NCBI RefSeq assembly: GCF_002381345.1
Contig: NZ_CP020660.1
Coordinates: forward strand, 1,302,001-1,366,000
Source: Candidatus Enterovibrio altilux
Lineage (GTDB): Bacteria; Pseudomonadota; Gammaproteobacteria; Enterobacterales; Vibrionaceae
Direction of reading: 5' to 3'
Length of the DNA stretch: 64,000 nt
Shown piece by piece: positions 32,550 through 44,672 of this stretch (its first letter is position 1; each line of letters opens with the position of its first letter). The notes beneath the pieces were generated by a model. The model ran no database searches. It had not been told where the DNA came from and worked only from the letters and a program-made list of their open reading frames with translations. The position numbers and the translations under genes were made by a program.

Positions 32550-32690
32550 ATGAAGACTGAAGTAGAGATAAAATTTTTTGGTTCCTCTGATTTTTTTTAC
32601 ACCAAATTTGCAGATAAAGTTACTGATTTAAAAAGCGTTGCAGTAATGCCAGCGAAACCTCATCTTTCTTCCTGCTCCAATATGATATAG
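32550..32690 (+). pseudogene. Possible CYTH-domain (YgiF-like inorganic triphosphatase) 5' remnant
   Basis: An ATG at 32550 opens 46 codons, then TAG. The start MKTEVEIKFF contains the ExExK motif that defines CYTH phosphatases, and the spacing to a degenerate LSSC where homologues have a YFDTP-like segment is reasonable. It is divergent from the DUF47 gene. No other CYTH motif can be found downstream, so at best this is a truncated remnant. The assignment rests on one motif and position, and could be wrong. Bases 32691-33025 after it show nothing recognisable. Confidence 0.4.
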
Positions 32691-33025
32691 ATCTTTTAGT
32701 ACTATGTTATGGTGACATTTATGTGGGTCATGTGTTCAATTAGTTGATTGTTATTTATAGGTAGTACTCACATTCAATGAATATACTAATGCATGGCCAT
32801 ATATTTTAACCAATTTTAAATATCCGATCATTTGTCTATTGAGTCGTTTCAAGCAAATGCAGAGAATCAAATGCTTCCTTTTATGTGTTACGTATAAAGC
32901 TTGTCGACAATGTGTTTATTTTTGAAAAATATTTTATAAATTATGTTCGTTTGAATACCACATTGTAATTTTTGAATATGGATAAACGATTAATAAATAC
33001 ATTCAATGTTTTTCTGTCTACAGTT

Positions 33026-34010
33026 GGCTTTGTTTCTTACGTAAAGGAACTAAATTATTAAGCTATGCTCTAAACAGTTGGGTTCACTTCAATCTTTAAG
33101 TCTATGGACAAGTTTTACTACAAAGCAACCAACGGGAAATAGTATAATCAAGTTTTAATGAATTGTGGTTCACTAAAATTTCAGTTATGGAATCAAGCTA
33201 AGCATGGTAATTGTAAGAGACCTCGTTTATTTAGCACTTAGCTATTACGACGGACCTCATGGTTAAATGCGTATTTTCAATGCCATTGAAAGATTTTCAA
33301 GGATTGATTAATTCTGTTTTTTAACTTGCTCAACTGTCATTATCATGCCTTCACTATTCATGCATTAACAAGTGAGCCCAAACGGTTAACATCACGTTCA
33401 AAACGAAGAATAAAGAAAGCATCCAGTACTTAGCTATTGATTTTACGGGGCTAAACGTCTACGGTGAAGAAAAATGGAAATTTAAAAAGAATGGTACTGC
33501 TGGAAAATGGCGAGTCTGAGGCAAGTTACATTTAGCGATAGATATAAATGTGTATGAAATCATTGCTGCTGAGTTAAGTGCATTAAATGTGGCTGATGGT
33601 GACGTGTCACTTAGTTTACTCAAACGGACTTTCTGAAAAATCAATGAAATATCAGCCACTGGTGCTTACGACACCAAAATGTTACGAAACCGTACGTATT
33701 AAACGAGCGGTTTCACTCATATCGCCAAGAAAAGGAGCAATTTTTGGGGAACAAGATTATCCGTGTGATTTAGCGGTTAGTTACCTGAAGTTATATGGTT
33801 CCAATCAGCACTAAAAAACGAGATATTATTACCAAAAAGGTTATTTATCAGAGGCAACAGTGTTTTAAGTCAAGAAACTACTTGGAGGGACATTGAGCTT
33901 AAGAGATCAAAATATTCAAAGTAACGAAATTTACACCATGATAAAAGCGATTATTTAATCATTAATTATATTGAAATTGGCTAACTTAACTCGAGTTAAG
34001 AAATAAAGCC
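33026..34010 (+). mobile_element. IS5-family element abutting bamC
   Basis: A forward copy with left end GGCTTTGTTTCTTACGTAAAGG at 33026 and right end GTTAAGAAATAAAGCC at 34010, three bases from the bamC stop. A deletion removes part of the region around codons 30-40 of the transposase, and many stops are present. Confidence 0.9.
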
Positions 34011-34013
34011 TGC

Positions 34014-35036
34014 TTATTTAGTTAAATGTTCAACAGCTGCAATTAATACAAGACTAAAATTTGCCAATTGTTCTTCTTTAATTGGCTTACCCGTGCTGTC
34101 AGTCACATTAATTGAAGTACGGTTACCCAAATCACCTAGTTGAACGTTGTAGTTATCGCGATTAAATTGAAGCGGTTTAGTATTAATTCCTTTCCAGAAT
34201 GCATCATCTGGAACTTTATACTTAACCGTCAGCGTACCTTGTGAGTGATTACGTTCTTTAATTATAAAGCCACATTCACCCAACATGACAGATACATGCT
34301 CCCAAAATACATCATACGGTTCCCATGCGATAATCACAGGTAAACCGCTTCGATCTTTACCTAAGCTGATTGAAATATTTGTGATTAGTTTTTCGGCTTT
34401 AATATGGGCTTCTTTGCGAAGCTCGCGGTTATAATGTGCTATAAGTATATTCGTCATTTGAGCATTGTAGTTGTCACGCATACCTATGCTTACATCTTCG
34501 ATCTGTTCGTTGCGTTTCCATCTAATCATATCAATACGCAACCCAGTGCGCTTATGTTCAGAAACAAGGGTCACCGTATAAAGACTTTCGATCACTTCAT
34601 TGTTGTCTTCAATACTCCAAACCAACCAGTTCGTTTCAATGTCATTAACAAATGACGAATGCATGGAGATTTGCTTCTCATTAATCATTGATGTAATTGT
34701 ATGCCATAAACGTTTCGTATGCTCTTCATTTGGCATCCAAATTGTCACACCTTTGGTATCACGCTCATAGTGCGCTCCGGGGATTAATGCCAAAATTTGT
34801 TGAGGGGGACGAATATCAATACTGCGTCCTATTGGGCCAGCAACATTACTGTTAGGAATACTATAGATATTTGAAAATTCAGATTTCTGATTAGGTAATG
34901 TTTGCCATGTTGATAGCGGTGCTGATTTTAAATATGTGAAATCATTAGAAGCTTGGCGTAGCGTCTTCTCGCTTGAACAAGCTGCCAGAATGGTTATTAT
35001 GATGGCACTCAAACTGAGCTTAAATTTAAGTTGCAT
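34014..35036 (-). CDS. bamC: Outer-membrane assembly lipoprotein BamC
   Basis: The 340-residue lipoprotein is a non-essential accessory subunit of the BAM beta-barrel assembly machine. It has a lipoprotein signal peptide with lipobox ILAAC (Cys20), then the long flexible N-terminal stretch that contacts BamD (including IRPPQQILALIPGAH), and two helix-grip domains. It follows dapA by 17 bases, the standard dapA-bamC arrangement. The E. coli protein is 344 residues, so it looks complete although the IS starts three bases later. Confidence 0.93.
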   Translation of the reverse strand: MQLKFKLSLSAIIITILAACSSEKTLRQASNDFTYLKSAPLSTWQTLPNQKSEFSNIYSIPNSNVAGPIGRSIDIRPPQQILALIPGAHYERDTKGVTIWMPNEEHTKRLWHTITSMINEKQISMHSSFVNDIETNWLVWSIEDNNEVIESLYTVTLVSEHKRTGLRIDMIRWKRNEQIEDVSIGMRDNYNAQMTNILIAHYNRELRKEAHIKAEKLITNISISLGKDRSGLPVIIAWEPYDVFWEHVSVMLGECGFIIKERNHSQGTLTVKYKVPDDAFWKGINTKPLQFNRDNYNVQLGDLGNRTSINVTDSTGKPIKEEQLANFSLVLIAAVEHLTK

Positions 35037-35053
35037 TAATTTTCCAAAAAATA

Positions 35054-35932
35054 TTATAGTATACCAGCGTCAAGAAGTGCTTGTTTAACCGTCGGCTGAA
35101 ATGCAGTGTTCAAGGTAGTTAAAGGTAAACGTAGTGTACCATCCGCAATGAGTCCTATTTCATGCAAAGCCCATTTAATAGGAATTGGATTCGCCTCTAT
35201 AAATAAAGCGGTGTGCAGTGGCAACAGCTCTTGATTGATAAAACGTGCTTCATCTAATTCACCAGCCAGTGCCAACTTAATCATTTTAGCCATTTGTGCG
35301 GCTGCGATGTTATTAGTTACAGAAATGATACCGTGACCACCAGCAGCAATGAAATCTAACCCAATCATATCATCACCACCAAGAAGGATAAAATCTTCAC
35401 CACAATGTTCACGGTGAATACGAATACGGTCTAAATCACCCGTAGCATCTTTAATACCAACGATGTTTTTAAGTTTAGATAAATGGGCTACGGTTTCTGG
35501 AAGCATATCTGCTACCGTTCTGCCCGGTACATTGTAAAGAATTTGAGGCAGTTCAGTAGATTCTGAAATGGCTTTGAAATGTTGGAACAATCCTTCTTGG
35601 GAAGGCTTGTTGTAATAAGGCACAACACTTAGGCAGCCAGCAATGCCGGAATTCGCGAATATTTTACTGAAGATGATTGCTTCATGTGTTGCATTCGCTC
35701 CCGTACCTGCGATGACAGGAATACGATCATCAGCAAACTCTAGTGTCTTCAATACAATTTTGATATGCTCTTTCACGGTAACTGTGGCAGATTCACCTGT
35801 TGTGCCAACTGAGACTAGTGCATTTGTACCAGCATCAACATGGAAATCAACAAGATTTTTCAAACTAGTATAGTCGATTTCACCAGAGCTATCCATCGGT
35901 GTGACTAATGCCACGATACTTCCTGAAAACAT
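35054..35932 (-). CDS. dapA: 4-hydroxy-tetrahydrodipicolinate synthase
   Basis: The 292-residue enzyme condenses pyruvate with aspartate semialdehyde, the committed step to diaminopimelate and lysine. The active-site tyrosine lies in YNVPGRT (about residue 133) and the Schiff-base lysine in VGIKDATGD (about 161). I start at the ATG at 35932, which gives [13 protein letters not shown] as in E. coli and has GGAGAAGGG directly upstream; an upstream TTG would turn that ribosome site into coding sequence. Together with MetL it keeps the aspartate pathway to lysine and peptidoglycan. Confidence 0.96.
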   Translation of the reverse strand: MFSGSIVALVTPMDSSGEIDYTSLKNLVDFHVDAGTNALVSVGTTGESATVTVKEHIKIVLKTLEFADDRIPVIAGTGANATHEAIIFSKIFANSGIAGCLSVVPYYNKPSQEGLFQHFKAISESTELPQILYNVPGRTVADMLPETVAHLSKLKNIVGIKDATGDLDRIRIHREHCGEDFILLGGDDMIGLDFIAAGGHGIISVTNNIAAAQMAKMIKLALAGELDEARFINQELLPLHTALFIEANPIPIKWALHEIGLIADGTLRLPLTTLNTAFQPTVKQALLDAGIL

Positions 35933-36010
35933 TCCCTTCTCCAAAATGCATTTTATTCCATGGTACGTTTGGCGACTTGCAAAGGCAAGCGCATAGAAGG
36001 CGTATAAACG

Positions 36011-36355
36011 GGCTTTCTTTCCTAAACTAGGTAACTAACTTATTAATTTATGCTCCAAACAGCTAGGTTTACTTAAATATTCAGGTTCATGGACAAGCTT
36101 CGCTAGCAAACAACAACTGGAAGTCGTATAATTAAACTTTAATTAATCGTGATTTACTAATACTCTGGATGGATGCAGAAGCCATTCAGTTATGCAGTTA
36201 AATTAAGCCGAATAATCGTGGGGGCCCCGCTTATTTAACGACTTAGCCATTACGATTGCTCTCATGGTTAAACGCGTATTTTCAATGCTATTAATAAGTT
36301 AGCTAAAATTCATTAATTTTATTTTCAAATTTGCCCCCCACTGTCGTTATCATGT
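36011..36355 (+). mobile_element. IS5-family 5'-end fragment, forward
   Basis: About 345 bases from a left end GGCTTTCTTTCCTAAACTAGG match the transposase 5' third in forward orientation. The copy stops abruptly where the next, reverse composite element starts at 36356. It lies upstream of dapA, and about 78 bases separate it from the dapA ATG, so the dapA promoter must be in that short interval or within the IS. Confidence 0.85.
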
Positions 36356-37634
36356 GGCTTTGTTTTTTAATTTGGGTTCAGAATAGCAATTCTCTACATG
36401 ATTAATGATTAAACAATCGCTTTTGTTTTAAGGATAACTAGCTCGGTCAGCTTGTTTAACGCTTTTATTATGGCTATGGCATAAGTTTCGCCAATCTGAG
36501 CATTGTGATCTCTTAATCTCAATGGTTTCTTCAAGTAGTTTTTAGCTCGATCCATTGCTGTCTCTGACAGGCAACGTTTATGGTAAGCATGCCTCGTTTT
36601 CAGTGCTTATTTGAACCGTATAATTTCTGGTAATTGACAGTTAAATTATGCGGATGATTTCGTTTTAAAAAGTTGCTCCTGTTCTTGGTGAGATGAGTGG
36701 CATTGCTTATTTGATACGAGCGGTTGCGCAACATTAGCTGGTGTCGCAAGCGCCCTTGGCTAATATTGTAATGATTTTGCGGTGGGTCTGTTTGAGCAAG
36801 TGAGATAGCACTTCACCGTTAGTCACATTTGATGTACTTAACTAAACAGCAATGATTTTATGTGTACTGATACCTACCGTTAAATGTAACTTGCTCCAGA
36901 CTCTCTATTTTTCATCAGTACCATGCTTTTTTAATGACGATTCGCATTCATCATAGACTTTTAGCCCCGTATAACTAATGGCTCAGTGCGGGAGGGTTCT
37001 TTTATTCTTCGTTTTGAACGTGACATTAACCGTTTTGGATCACTTGAAAATGCATGAATAGTGAGGGTATGACAATGGCAGTTGAATACATTTGAAAACA
37101 TAATTCATGAATTCTTGCAGACCCTCAATGGCATTGAAAACACGCATTTAACCATGAGGGCCGTCGTAATGGTTAAGTGGCTAAATAAACGAGGTTTCTT
37201 ATCATTATCCTGCTTAGTTTCATTCCATAGCAGAATAACTGCTTCATCAATCCATAATGTTAGTGAGTCAGCATTGATTAAAGTTTGATTATACTGCTTT
37301 TAGTTAGTTTTTTTGTAGCGCAGCTTGTGCATAGACCTGAATATTTAAGTGAGACTAGGTGTGCAGAATGTGGATTAAAAATTCAGTTCCCTGATTTAGG
37401 AATAAGGCAGGTTACTATAAACATTCCCTATAAGAGATGGCAATCTTTTGAATCAAAAAAACTCCTTAGAGGGGCATTGAACTTAAGGGATAACAATGCT
37501 TAGATTAGCGGAATCCTCCGCAATGACACAAGCGTTAATCAGTTGACAGAGTTAGGTATGCCTCAAGCGGGCGCAATCGTTTAATCGTTAGTCATGTTGG
37601 GATTTGCTATCTGAACTAAAATTAGGAAACAAAA
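36356..37634 (-). mobile_element. IS5-family composite element, most complete example
   Basis: The outer end GGCTTTGTTTTTTAATTTGGG begins at 36356. The reverse body runs without large deletions to 37409, where it joins GGTTACTATAAACATTCC at 37410; the inverted arm ends at 37634 (AGGAAACAAAAC). Reading the right arm in reverse complement reproduces the left arm from the terminal repeat through TAACGATTAAAC to the TTTATAGTAACC boundary, about 225 bases. The arms have drifted independently. Bases 37635-37759, before murA, hold nothing recognisable. Confidence 0.92.
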
Positions 37635-37759
37635 CAGTGGTTTTAAAGAAGAAACGGAATACCAGACGAAAATAACAATCAATAACTCACTAATTTTTAA
37701 ATGAATAGCCTTAATGTAGAGATGGCTCTCCCGAAGTAATATACATTAAATTAAAAGTA

Positions 37760-39270
<1,511 letters not shown>

Positions 39271-39290
<20 letters not shown>

Positions 39291-39615
39291 GATTATTCTC
39301 CGTCAATTGATACATATCATCTACAAGTAAATTTTCCACGTTACTCAATTTTAACAATATACTTAACTGAATAGGTATATGACAAAGTGTCAATGTCTGA
39401 TTATTGTTTTTGAATTGTTGATGCAAATGAAGTAGCATTGCCATTCCAGCGGAATCTATACGCTTTACTTCAGCAAGATTAAGAGTGATAGCACTTTCTT
39501 TTGGGTACCAATAGGCAATGCGATCCCAGAATTGAGGAACGGTGTCACGATCAACTGTTCCTGACAAGCAGTAATGACCATTAGTGTTCTTGTCCCACGT
39601 TAATGCTTTGTTCAC
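39271..39615 (-). CDS. mlaB: MlaB, STAS-domain subunit of the phospholipid transporter
   Basis: The 114-residue cytoplasmic STAS protein binds MlaF and stabilises the MlaFEDB complex. The STAS core is visible as [17 protein letters not shown] and [15 protein letters not shown], with the conserved DSAG loop. It overlaps mlaC by 4 bases and ibaG by 20, consistent with translational coupling. Confidence 0.9.
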
Positions 39616-40265
39616 GATGTATTTTCATTTTTGTGGATAGGAATTTTTGAACGTGATATCAGCTTTTTTGCAACCGATGTAATGCTTTTTTTACGAAGTT
39701 GCTGATTCCATTCACTGGCTGTGGTGCTTAACATACTCACACCTTCAATCTGAAGGTCAAATCCTTGCCATTCTTGAGTTTTACTGTTTTTACGGAGTTT
39801 GAAATCAAGCCGAACGGGCGGACGAGAAGAATTATCATTCATATCAATACGTACAGATATCACCTTACTCTTAGCATCAATGGCTTTTGCTGGTTCAACA
39901 TTTATAATATTATTAGTATATATAGCCAAAATTTGAGCATAAGACGCAACCATATAGCTGTAAAATGCATCTGTAAATATATCGCGCTCTTTTTTTGTCG
40001 ATAGTTTCACTCGAGAACCTAACACATTCATTGCGGCATAGCGAACGTTGATATAAGGCATCAATTCTTCTTCAACAATAACACGCAGTAATTCAGGATT
40101 TGCCTCATACGCATCTTTGTCACTTTTGAGCCGAGAAAAGACATTATCTGCAACTGCATTGATTAAATGGTAAGGGTTACTCGCGTCGATAGCCGCTAAA
40201 CTCATTGATGACATCAACAGGTTGACAGCGAAAAAGAGGCTTATAAGCCATATTTTCATTTCCAC
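39612..40265 (-). CDS. mlaC: MlaC, periplasmic phospholipid shuttle
   Basis: The 217-residue protein carries phospholipids across the periplasm between the outer-membrane MlaA complex and inner-membrane MlaFEDB. A signal peptide covers about residues 1-25 (WLISLFFAVNLLMSSMSLAA). The MlaC/Ttg2D fold is supported by EEELMPYINVRYAAMNVLG and FDLQIEGVSMLSTTASEW. It is preceded by mlaD with a 9-base gap. Confidence 0.93.
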   Translation of the reverse strand: MEMKIWLISLFFAVNLLMSSMSLAAIDASNPYHLINAVADNVFSRLKSDKDAYEANPELLRVIVEEELMPYINVRYAAMNVLGSRVKLSTKKERDIFTDAFYSYMVASYAQILAIYTNNIINVEPAKAIDAKSKVISVRIDMNDNSSRPPVRLDFKLRKNSKTQEWQGFDLQIEGVSMLSTTASEWNQQLRKKSITSVAKKLISRSKIPIHKNENTS

Positions 40266-40274
40266 TTACTCCTT

Positions 40275-40742
40275 CTAATCACCACTAATGCCATAAAGAA
40301 ACTGGCCAATTAGGTCCTCTAGAACTATCGCTGAATGCGTATTTTCCAACAAGTCGCCGTCTTGTAATATGGTGATATCTTCATCTAAAAATCCAGGATT
40401 AATACCAATAAATTGCTCGCCGAGCAATCCAGAAGTTAGAATCGATACGGAACTTGATTCAGGCAAGAGATATTCCCGTTCAATTTTCATAGTGACACTG
40501 GGCAGATAATCAGGGGTAGTTAGGCTAATATTACTTACACGACCGACAATAACCCCACCTATTTTCACGGGTGAACGCACTTTTAAACCACCGATATTAT
40601 CAAAATATGCTGCTAGTGTATAATGGTCAGAATGAGAAAAACTTTTAACGTTAGCGACTTGGAATATAAGAAATAATACGGCAATAATGCCAGTCAACAC
40701 GAAAGTTCCTACCCAAAATTCCGTTTTGTAATTTTGTTGCAT
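40275..40742 (-). CDS. mlaD: MlaD, MCE-domain subunit of the phospholipid transporter
   Basis: The 155-residue inner-membrane protein has one N-terminal transmembrane helix (WVGTFVLTGIIAVLFLIF) and an MCE domain (FDNIGGLKVRSPVKIGGVIV, then TSGLLGEQFIGINPG). It forms the hexameric periplasmic ring of the Mla complex. I start at ATG 40742, four bases after the mlaE stop and with GGGAG upstream; an overlapping TTG further upstream is less likely. The tail ends at LIGQFLYGISGD, shorter than in E. coli. Confidence 0.94.
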   Translation of the reverse strand: MQQNYKTEFWVGTFVLTGIIAVLFLIFQVANVKSFSHSDHYTLAAYFDNIGGLKVRSPVKIGGVIVGRVSNISLTTPDYLPSVTMKIEREYLLPESSSVSILTSGLLGEQFIGINPGFLDEDITILQDGDLLENTHSAIVLEDLIGQFLYGISGD

Positions 40743-40746
40743 GTAA

Positions 40747-41529
40747 TTAGCTCCCAAACATTAGCGCGGTTAGGAGCAAGTCCAACCCCAGTACTATTAA
40801 AGACGAATGAACTACAGTACGTGTCGTGGCTCGACTAACCCCTTCTGCAGTCGGAGTCACATCATAACCGTTAAAGATGGCAATCCAAGTCACAGTGATG
40901 GCAAATACCACGCACTTAACAAAAGACTGACCGATGTCATAATTCAATTCGACAGAAGATTGCATTACGGACCAATAGCTACTGTATTCAATATTTTTCC
41001 ATTCAACACCTACGAGTTGCCCACCCCAGATGCCAATCACAATAAAGATCATTGTCAATAACGGCAGCGAAATAATACCCGCCCAAAATCGTGGTGCAAT
41101 TATGCGGCGTAATGGATCGACAGCCATCATTTCCAAGCTAGATAACTGCTCAGTTATTTTCATTAAGCCAATTTCAGCGGTTAACGCAGATCCGGCGCGA
41201 CCCGCAAAGAGTAGTGCCGTCACTACTGGACCTAATTCTCTAAGCAATGCAAGTGCAACCATTTGTCCTAAAGAACTTTCGGCTCCTAAATCTGTCAATA
41301 CTAGATATCCTTGAAAGCTTAGCACTATACCAATGAATAAACCTGAAACTATAATGATAGCTAGCGAACGAACACCCACGGAATAAAGTTGTACCAATAA
41401 AAGGGGAAGCATTTTTTTTGGCCTAGGTTTGCCAAATAGAGCGCCAAGCAACATAAACGTTGCTCTCCCCATTGTTCGTGAAACAGCCATAGTGCTTGCA
41501 CCTAGTTCTTGAACCATATTCACAATCAC
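40747..41529 (-). CDS. mlaE: MlaE, permease of the phospholipid ABC transporter
   Basis: The 260-residue integral membrane permease equals E. coli MlaE in length. Family motifs are [40 protein letters not shown] and [20 protein letters not shown]. The chosen GTG start overlaps the mlaF stop as GTGA; an in-frame ATG lies four codons further in. It works with MlaF, MlaD and MlaB to keep outer-membrane lipid asymmetry. Confidence 0.95.
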   Translation of the reverse strand: MIVNMVQELGASTMAVSRTMGRATFMLLGALFGKPRPKKMLPLLLVQLYSVGVRSLAIIIVSGLFIGIVLSFQGYLVLTDLGAESSLGQMVALALLRELGPVVTALLFAGRAGSALTAEIGLMKITEQLSSLEMMAVDPLRRIIAPRFWAGIISLPLLTMIFIVIGIWGGQLVGVEWKNIEYSSYWSVMQSSVELNYDIGQSFVKCVVFAITVTWIAIFNGYDVTPTAEGVSRATTRTVVHSSLIVLGLDLLLTALMFGS

Positions 41530-42323
41530 TTGAACAACTCCTGTATAATATTTTTAGCGGGGTATCGAAAAGGCACAGGGCCGTCCGCATCACCTTTAAG
41601 AAATTGACTCACATGCGGATCAGTATTGTCACTTAATGATTGCGGCGTACCTGATCCGACAATTTTCCCGTCGGTAAGTAAATATACATGATCCGCAATA
41701 CTCATTACCTCAGGCACATCATGTGAAACCACGATCGAGGTTAAACCAAGCGCTTGGTTTAAATTTCGTATCAAAGAAACCAAGACACCCATGGTAATAG
41801 GGTCTTGCCCTACGAATGGCTCATCAAACATGATCAAATCAGGGTCAAGAGCAATAGAACGAGCAAGTGCAGTGCGTCTTGCCATGCCGCCAGACAAGCT
41901 ATTTGGCATCAGTTTCGATGCACCTCGTAACCCAACTGCTTCAAGTTTAAGCAACACAATGGTTTTAATTAATGATTCAGGTAACTCTGTGTGTTCTCGA
42001 AGTGGGAACGCTACATTATCAAATACTGTCATGTCGGTAAAAAGCGCACCTGATTGAAAGAGCATGCCCATGCGTTTTCTTATATCAAACAACTGACGCC
42101 GTGAAAGCGTAGAAAGATTTTGACCAGTGAACTTAATGGAGCCACTTTCAGGTTGCAATTGGCCACCTATTAAACGTAGTAATGTTGTCTTACCAATCCC
42201 TGAAGGTCCTATTATTGCTGTGATCTTACCCACTGGCACTGTTAAACTTATATTATTAAAGATAATCCTGTCATCACGAAAAAAAGATAGATTACTGATC
42301 TCAACTAAATTTTTTTGGCTCAT
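41526..42323 (-). CDS. mlaF: MlaF, ATPase of the phospholipid ABC transporter
   Basis: The 265-residue ABC ATPase has Walker [14 protein letters not shown] (about 39-51), signature [14 protein letters not shown], Walker [14 protein letters not shown] and the H-loop VVSHDVPE. It powers MlaFEDB in the inner membrane. It is the first gene of the mlaFEDCB-ibaG-murA cluster and is divergent from caxA. A promoter with good sigma-70 spacing lies about 44 bases upstream. Confidence 0.96.
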   Translation of the reverse strand: MSQKNLVEISNLSFFRDDRIIFNNISLTVPVGKITAIIGPSGIGKTTLLRLIGGQLQPESGSIKFTGQNLSTLSRRQLFDIRKRMGMLFQSGALFTDMTVFDNVAFPLREHTELPESLIKTIVLLKLEAVGLRGASKLMPNSLSGGMARRTALARSIALDPDLIMFDEPFVGQDPITMGVLVSLIRNLNQALGLTSIVVSHDVPEVMSIADHVYLLTDGKIVGSGTPQSLSDNTDPHVSQFLKGDADGPVPFRYPAKNIIQELFK

Positions 42324-42728
42324 TTTAGGGCCTACTGTGTTTATTTATCCATATTCTAAGTGACCGATCATAGAGTGTGAAGGTATTTAGGACAAGTCAT
42401 TGCACGGTATTTATATGTAATTTTTTGGTTAATTTTTTTATCATTTGTGTAAACGACTGCATATACTTTTGTCGATTTTTTAAACAAAAAATTTTCTATT
42501 ACTAAAAACATTAGCATTATGTTTAATATCTATCTTGTAATTTTTCACAATGGACTAAAAAACATTTCAACATCAAACGACATGATGATCTCTCACTGCA
42601 GACAGAAACATCGTTTTGTTGTTTCGTTATTGCTGCGTTGTTTCTCTTCACATTTTCTTAAATAGCGGTCAGAATTGCCAATATATATAATTCGTTTAAT
42701 CTACATCAAAAATAAGCAGGTATATGAA
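42324..42728. other. Divergent mlaF-caxA control region
   Basis: About 400 bases, very AT-rich and free of IS DNA, separate the two envelope operons. One sigma-70-like promoter faces mlaF. On the other strand I see AT-rich candidates before caxA (around 42630-42700) but none with a convincing -35/-10 pair. Confidence 0.5.
42367..42395 (-). promoter_or_regulatory. Sigma-70-like promoter for the mla-murA operon
   Basis: On the reverse strand TTGTCC (42395-42390) is followed after exactly 17 bases by TATGAT (42372-42367). The -10 is one base and the -35 two bases from consensus, and the site is 44 bases from the mlaF start codon. Confidence 0.55.
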
Positions 42729-43691
42729 ATGTTTGAAGCAAGTGCTATCTTCGCTGTTGGTCTGTGCCTGTTAATCTGGAGTGCTGACAGATTAGTCTAT
42801 GGTGCTGTTGCTATTGCCCGTAATCTTGGTATCTCTTCGCTTGTTATTGGCATGACTATTATTGCAATGGGAAGTTCTACTCCCGAGTTAATGGTTTCTG
42901 CTGCAGCTGCACTTAGCGGTAAAACAGATACCGCAGTGGGGAATGTACTGGGATCAAATATCACTAATATTACTCTTATTCTTGGTGTTACTGCGCTGAT
43001 AAAACCATTGTTTGTAAGCTCTGGTGTAATTCATCGTGAGTTGCTTCTCATGCTGACTGTGACCTTAATCTCAGGTGCTGTCCTATGGGACAACCGCTTA
43101 GATTACTATGAAGGTATTTTGCTTATGGTCTTATTCGTAGGTTTTTTACTTATTATGTTAAAGGCCGGTAAAAATAGTGGTGAATCAGACACGACGCTGG
43201 CTACGCAAAAGGCTGAAACTCGGCAAGATACCAGTAACCTTGCAGCCATTATGTGGGTTATTATTGGATTTTTTTTCCTTATTTTTAGTGCAGGTATAGT
43301 GGTTGATTCTGCGGTGGTTATCGCTACAGTCTTCGGTATGAGTGATCTAGTGATAGGCTTAACTATTGTAGCGGTAGGAACCAGTTTACCCGAGTTGGCA
43401 GCATCAATAGCTAGTGTCCTAAAAGGAGAAGACGATTTAGCCGTCGGTAATATTATTGGCTCAAATATTTTCAACATTCTTGCAGTGATGGGTATCCCAG
43501 CTATTTTAAACTCTTCAGTGATTAATCCGCTTGCTATGGGACGTGACTTTTTCGTAATGTTGGCGGTATCTGTATTATTATTTTTATTTGCTATAGGTAA
43601 GTCCCGTGTCATAAGTCGCTGGGAAGGTGTCGCACTACTCGTTTGTTTTGGCGGTTATCAAGGCTATTTGCTTACCAATATGACAACATAA
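42729..43691 (+). CDS. yrbG: CaxA/YrbG-type sodium/calcium exchanger family protein
   Basis: The 320-residue membrane protein has about ten hydrophobic segments and the duplicated alpha-repeats of the cation/Ca2+ exchanger superfamily: GMTIIAMGSSTPEL in the first half and GLTIVAVGTSLPELAAS in the second, each followed by AVGNVLGSNITNI or AVGNIIGSNIFNI. Its true physiological ion is uncertain. I start at ATG 42729, because upstream in-frame codons to 42675 have no family counterpart. It leads the kdsD-kdsC-lpt operon, as in E. coli. Confidence 0.9.
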   Translation: MFEASAIFAVGLCLLIWSADRLVYGAVAIARNLGISSLVIGMTIIAMGSSTPELMVSAAAALSGKTDTAVGNVLGSNITNITLILGVTALIKPLFVSSGVIHRELLLMLTVTLISGAVLWDNRLDYYEGILLMVLFVGFLLIMLKAGKNSGESDTTLATQKAETRQDTSNLAAIMWVIIGFFFLIFSAGIVVDSAVVIATVFGMSDLVIGLTIVAVGTSLPELAASIASVLKGEDDLAVGNIIGSNIFNILAVMGIPAILNSSVINPLAMGRDFFVMLAVSVLLFLFAIGKSRVISRWEGVALLVCFGGYQGYLLTNMTT

Positions 43692-43703
43692 TTTGGACTT
43701 ACT

Positions 43704-44672
43704 ATGACTGCTTTTAGTTTCCGCAAAGCGGGTGTGACAGTATTAAAAATTGAATTAAATGCTATCGCGCAATTGACGCAGTACATCAATGACGACTTTG
43801 TAAATGCATGTCAGCTCATATTGGCTGCATCGGGTAAAGTAGTTGTTATGGGGATGGGTAAATCTGGCCACATTGGCAATAAAATTGCAGCCACCCTGGC
43901 CAGCACAGGTACACCGTCTTTTTTCGTACATCCCGGAGAAGCCAGCCATGGTGACTTAGGCATGATAGAAAAAGGTGATGTCGTATTGGCAATTTCAAAT
44001 TCAGGCGAAGCATCGGAAATTTTAACGCTTTTACCAGTTGTAAAACGTCGTGGAATTACACTTATTTCTATGACGAGCAATCCCGCATCCACCATGGCTC
44101 GTTTAGCACAAATAAACCTGTGCATCAAAGTTCCTAAAGAGGCCTGTCCAATTGGCTTAGCACCAACATCCAGTACTACCGCTACATTGGTAATGGGAGA
44201 TGCACTTGCGGTTACTTTGATGCAAGCCAAAGGTTTTACTGTCGATGACTTTGCTCTTTCTCATCCAGGAGGAGCATTAGGAAGGAAACTATTACTACGC
44301 ATCTCTGATGTGATGCACACTGGTAATAAACTACCAATAGTATTAGCCAGTGACACTGTGCGTGACGCATTGCTAGAAGTGTCTGCGAAAGGATTAGGAA
44401 TGACGGCTATTGTAGACAACAGCGGTAAGATATGCGGTATATTCACCGACGGTGATTTACGACGTCTGTTAGACCAGAGGCTTGATTTGCATGAAACCAA
44501 CATCGGTGATGTAATGAGTGTGAATCCAACGTGTATTGATGCCGATTTACTGGCTGCGGAAGGCTTGAAATTGATGGAAGAGAGAAAAATCAACGGACTA
44601 TTAGTTATGAGGAACGACTCTCTTGTTGGTGCACTGAATATGCATGATCTTTTAAAAGCAGGAGTCATTTAA
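43704..44672 (+). CDS. kdsD: D-arabinose 5-phosphate isomerase
   Basis: The 322-residue enzyme converts ribulose 5-phosphate to arabinose 5-phosphate for the LPS sugar Kdo. A SIS domain (VVVMGMGKSGHIGNKIAATLAS, GEASHGDLGMI, ISNSGEASEI) is followed by LAPTSSTTATLVMGDA and two CBS domains (about residues 200-322). The TAA overlaps the kdsC ATG by one base. Confidence 0.96.
   Translation: MTAFSFRKAGVTVLKIELNAIAQLTQYINDDFVNACQLILAASGKVVVMGMGKSGHIGNKIAATLASTGTPSFFVHPGEASHGDLGMIEKGDVVLAISNSGEASEILTLLPVVKRRGITLISMTSNPASTMARLAQINLCIKVPKEACPIGLAPTSSTTATLVMGDALAVTLMQAKGFTVDDFALSHPGGALGRKLLLRISDVMHTGNKLPIVLASDTVRDALLEVSAKGLGMTAIVDNSGKICGIFTDGDLRRLLDQRLDLHETNIGDVMSVNPTCIDADLLAAEGLKLMEERKINGLLVMRNDSLVGALNMHDLLKAGVI

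Noticed and set aside
35933-35944. TTG start for dapA giving four extra residues
   Set aside because: Those codons are the GGAGAAGGG ribosome site of the downstream ATG, and the family starts at the MFSGS-type methionine.
36011-37634. Simple nested insertion of a reverse IS into a forward IS
   Set aside because: The forward copy's left part stops near its position 345 while the right part resumes near position 800, so one insertion does not explain it; the right part is the arm of a composite unit seen at other loci.
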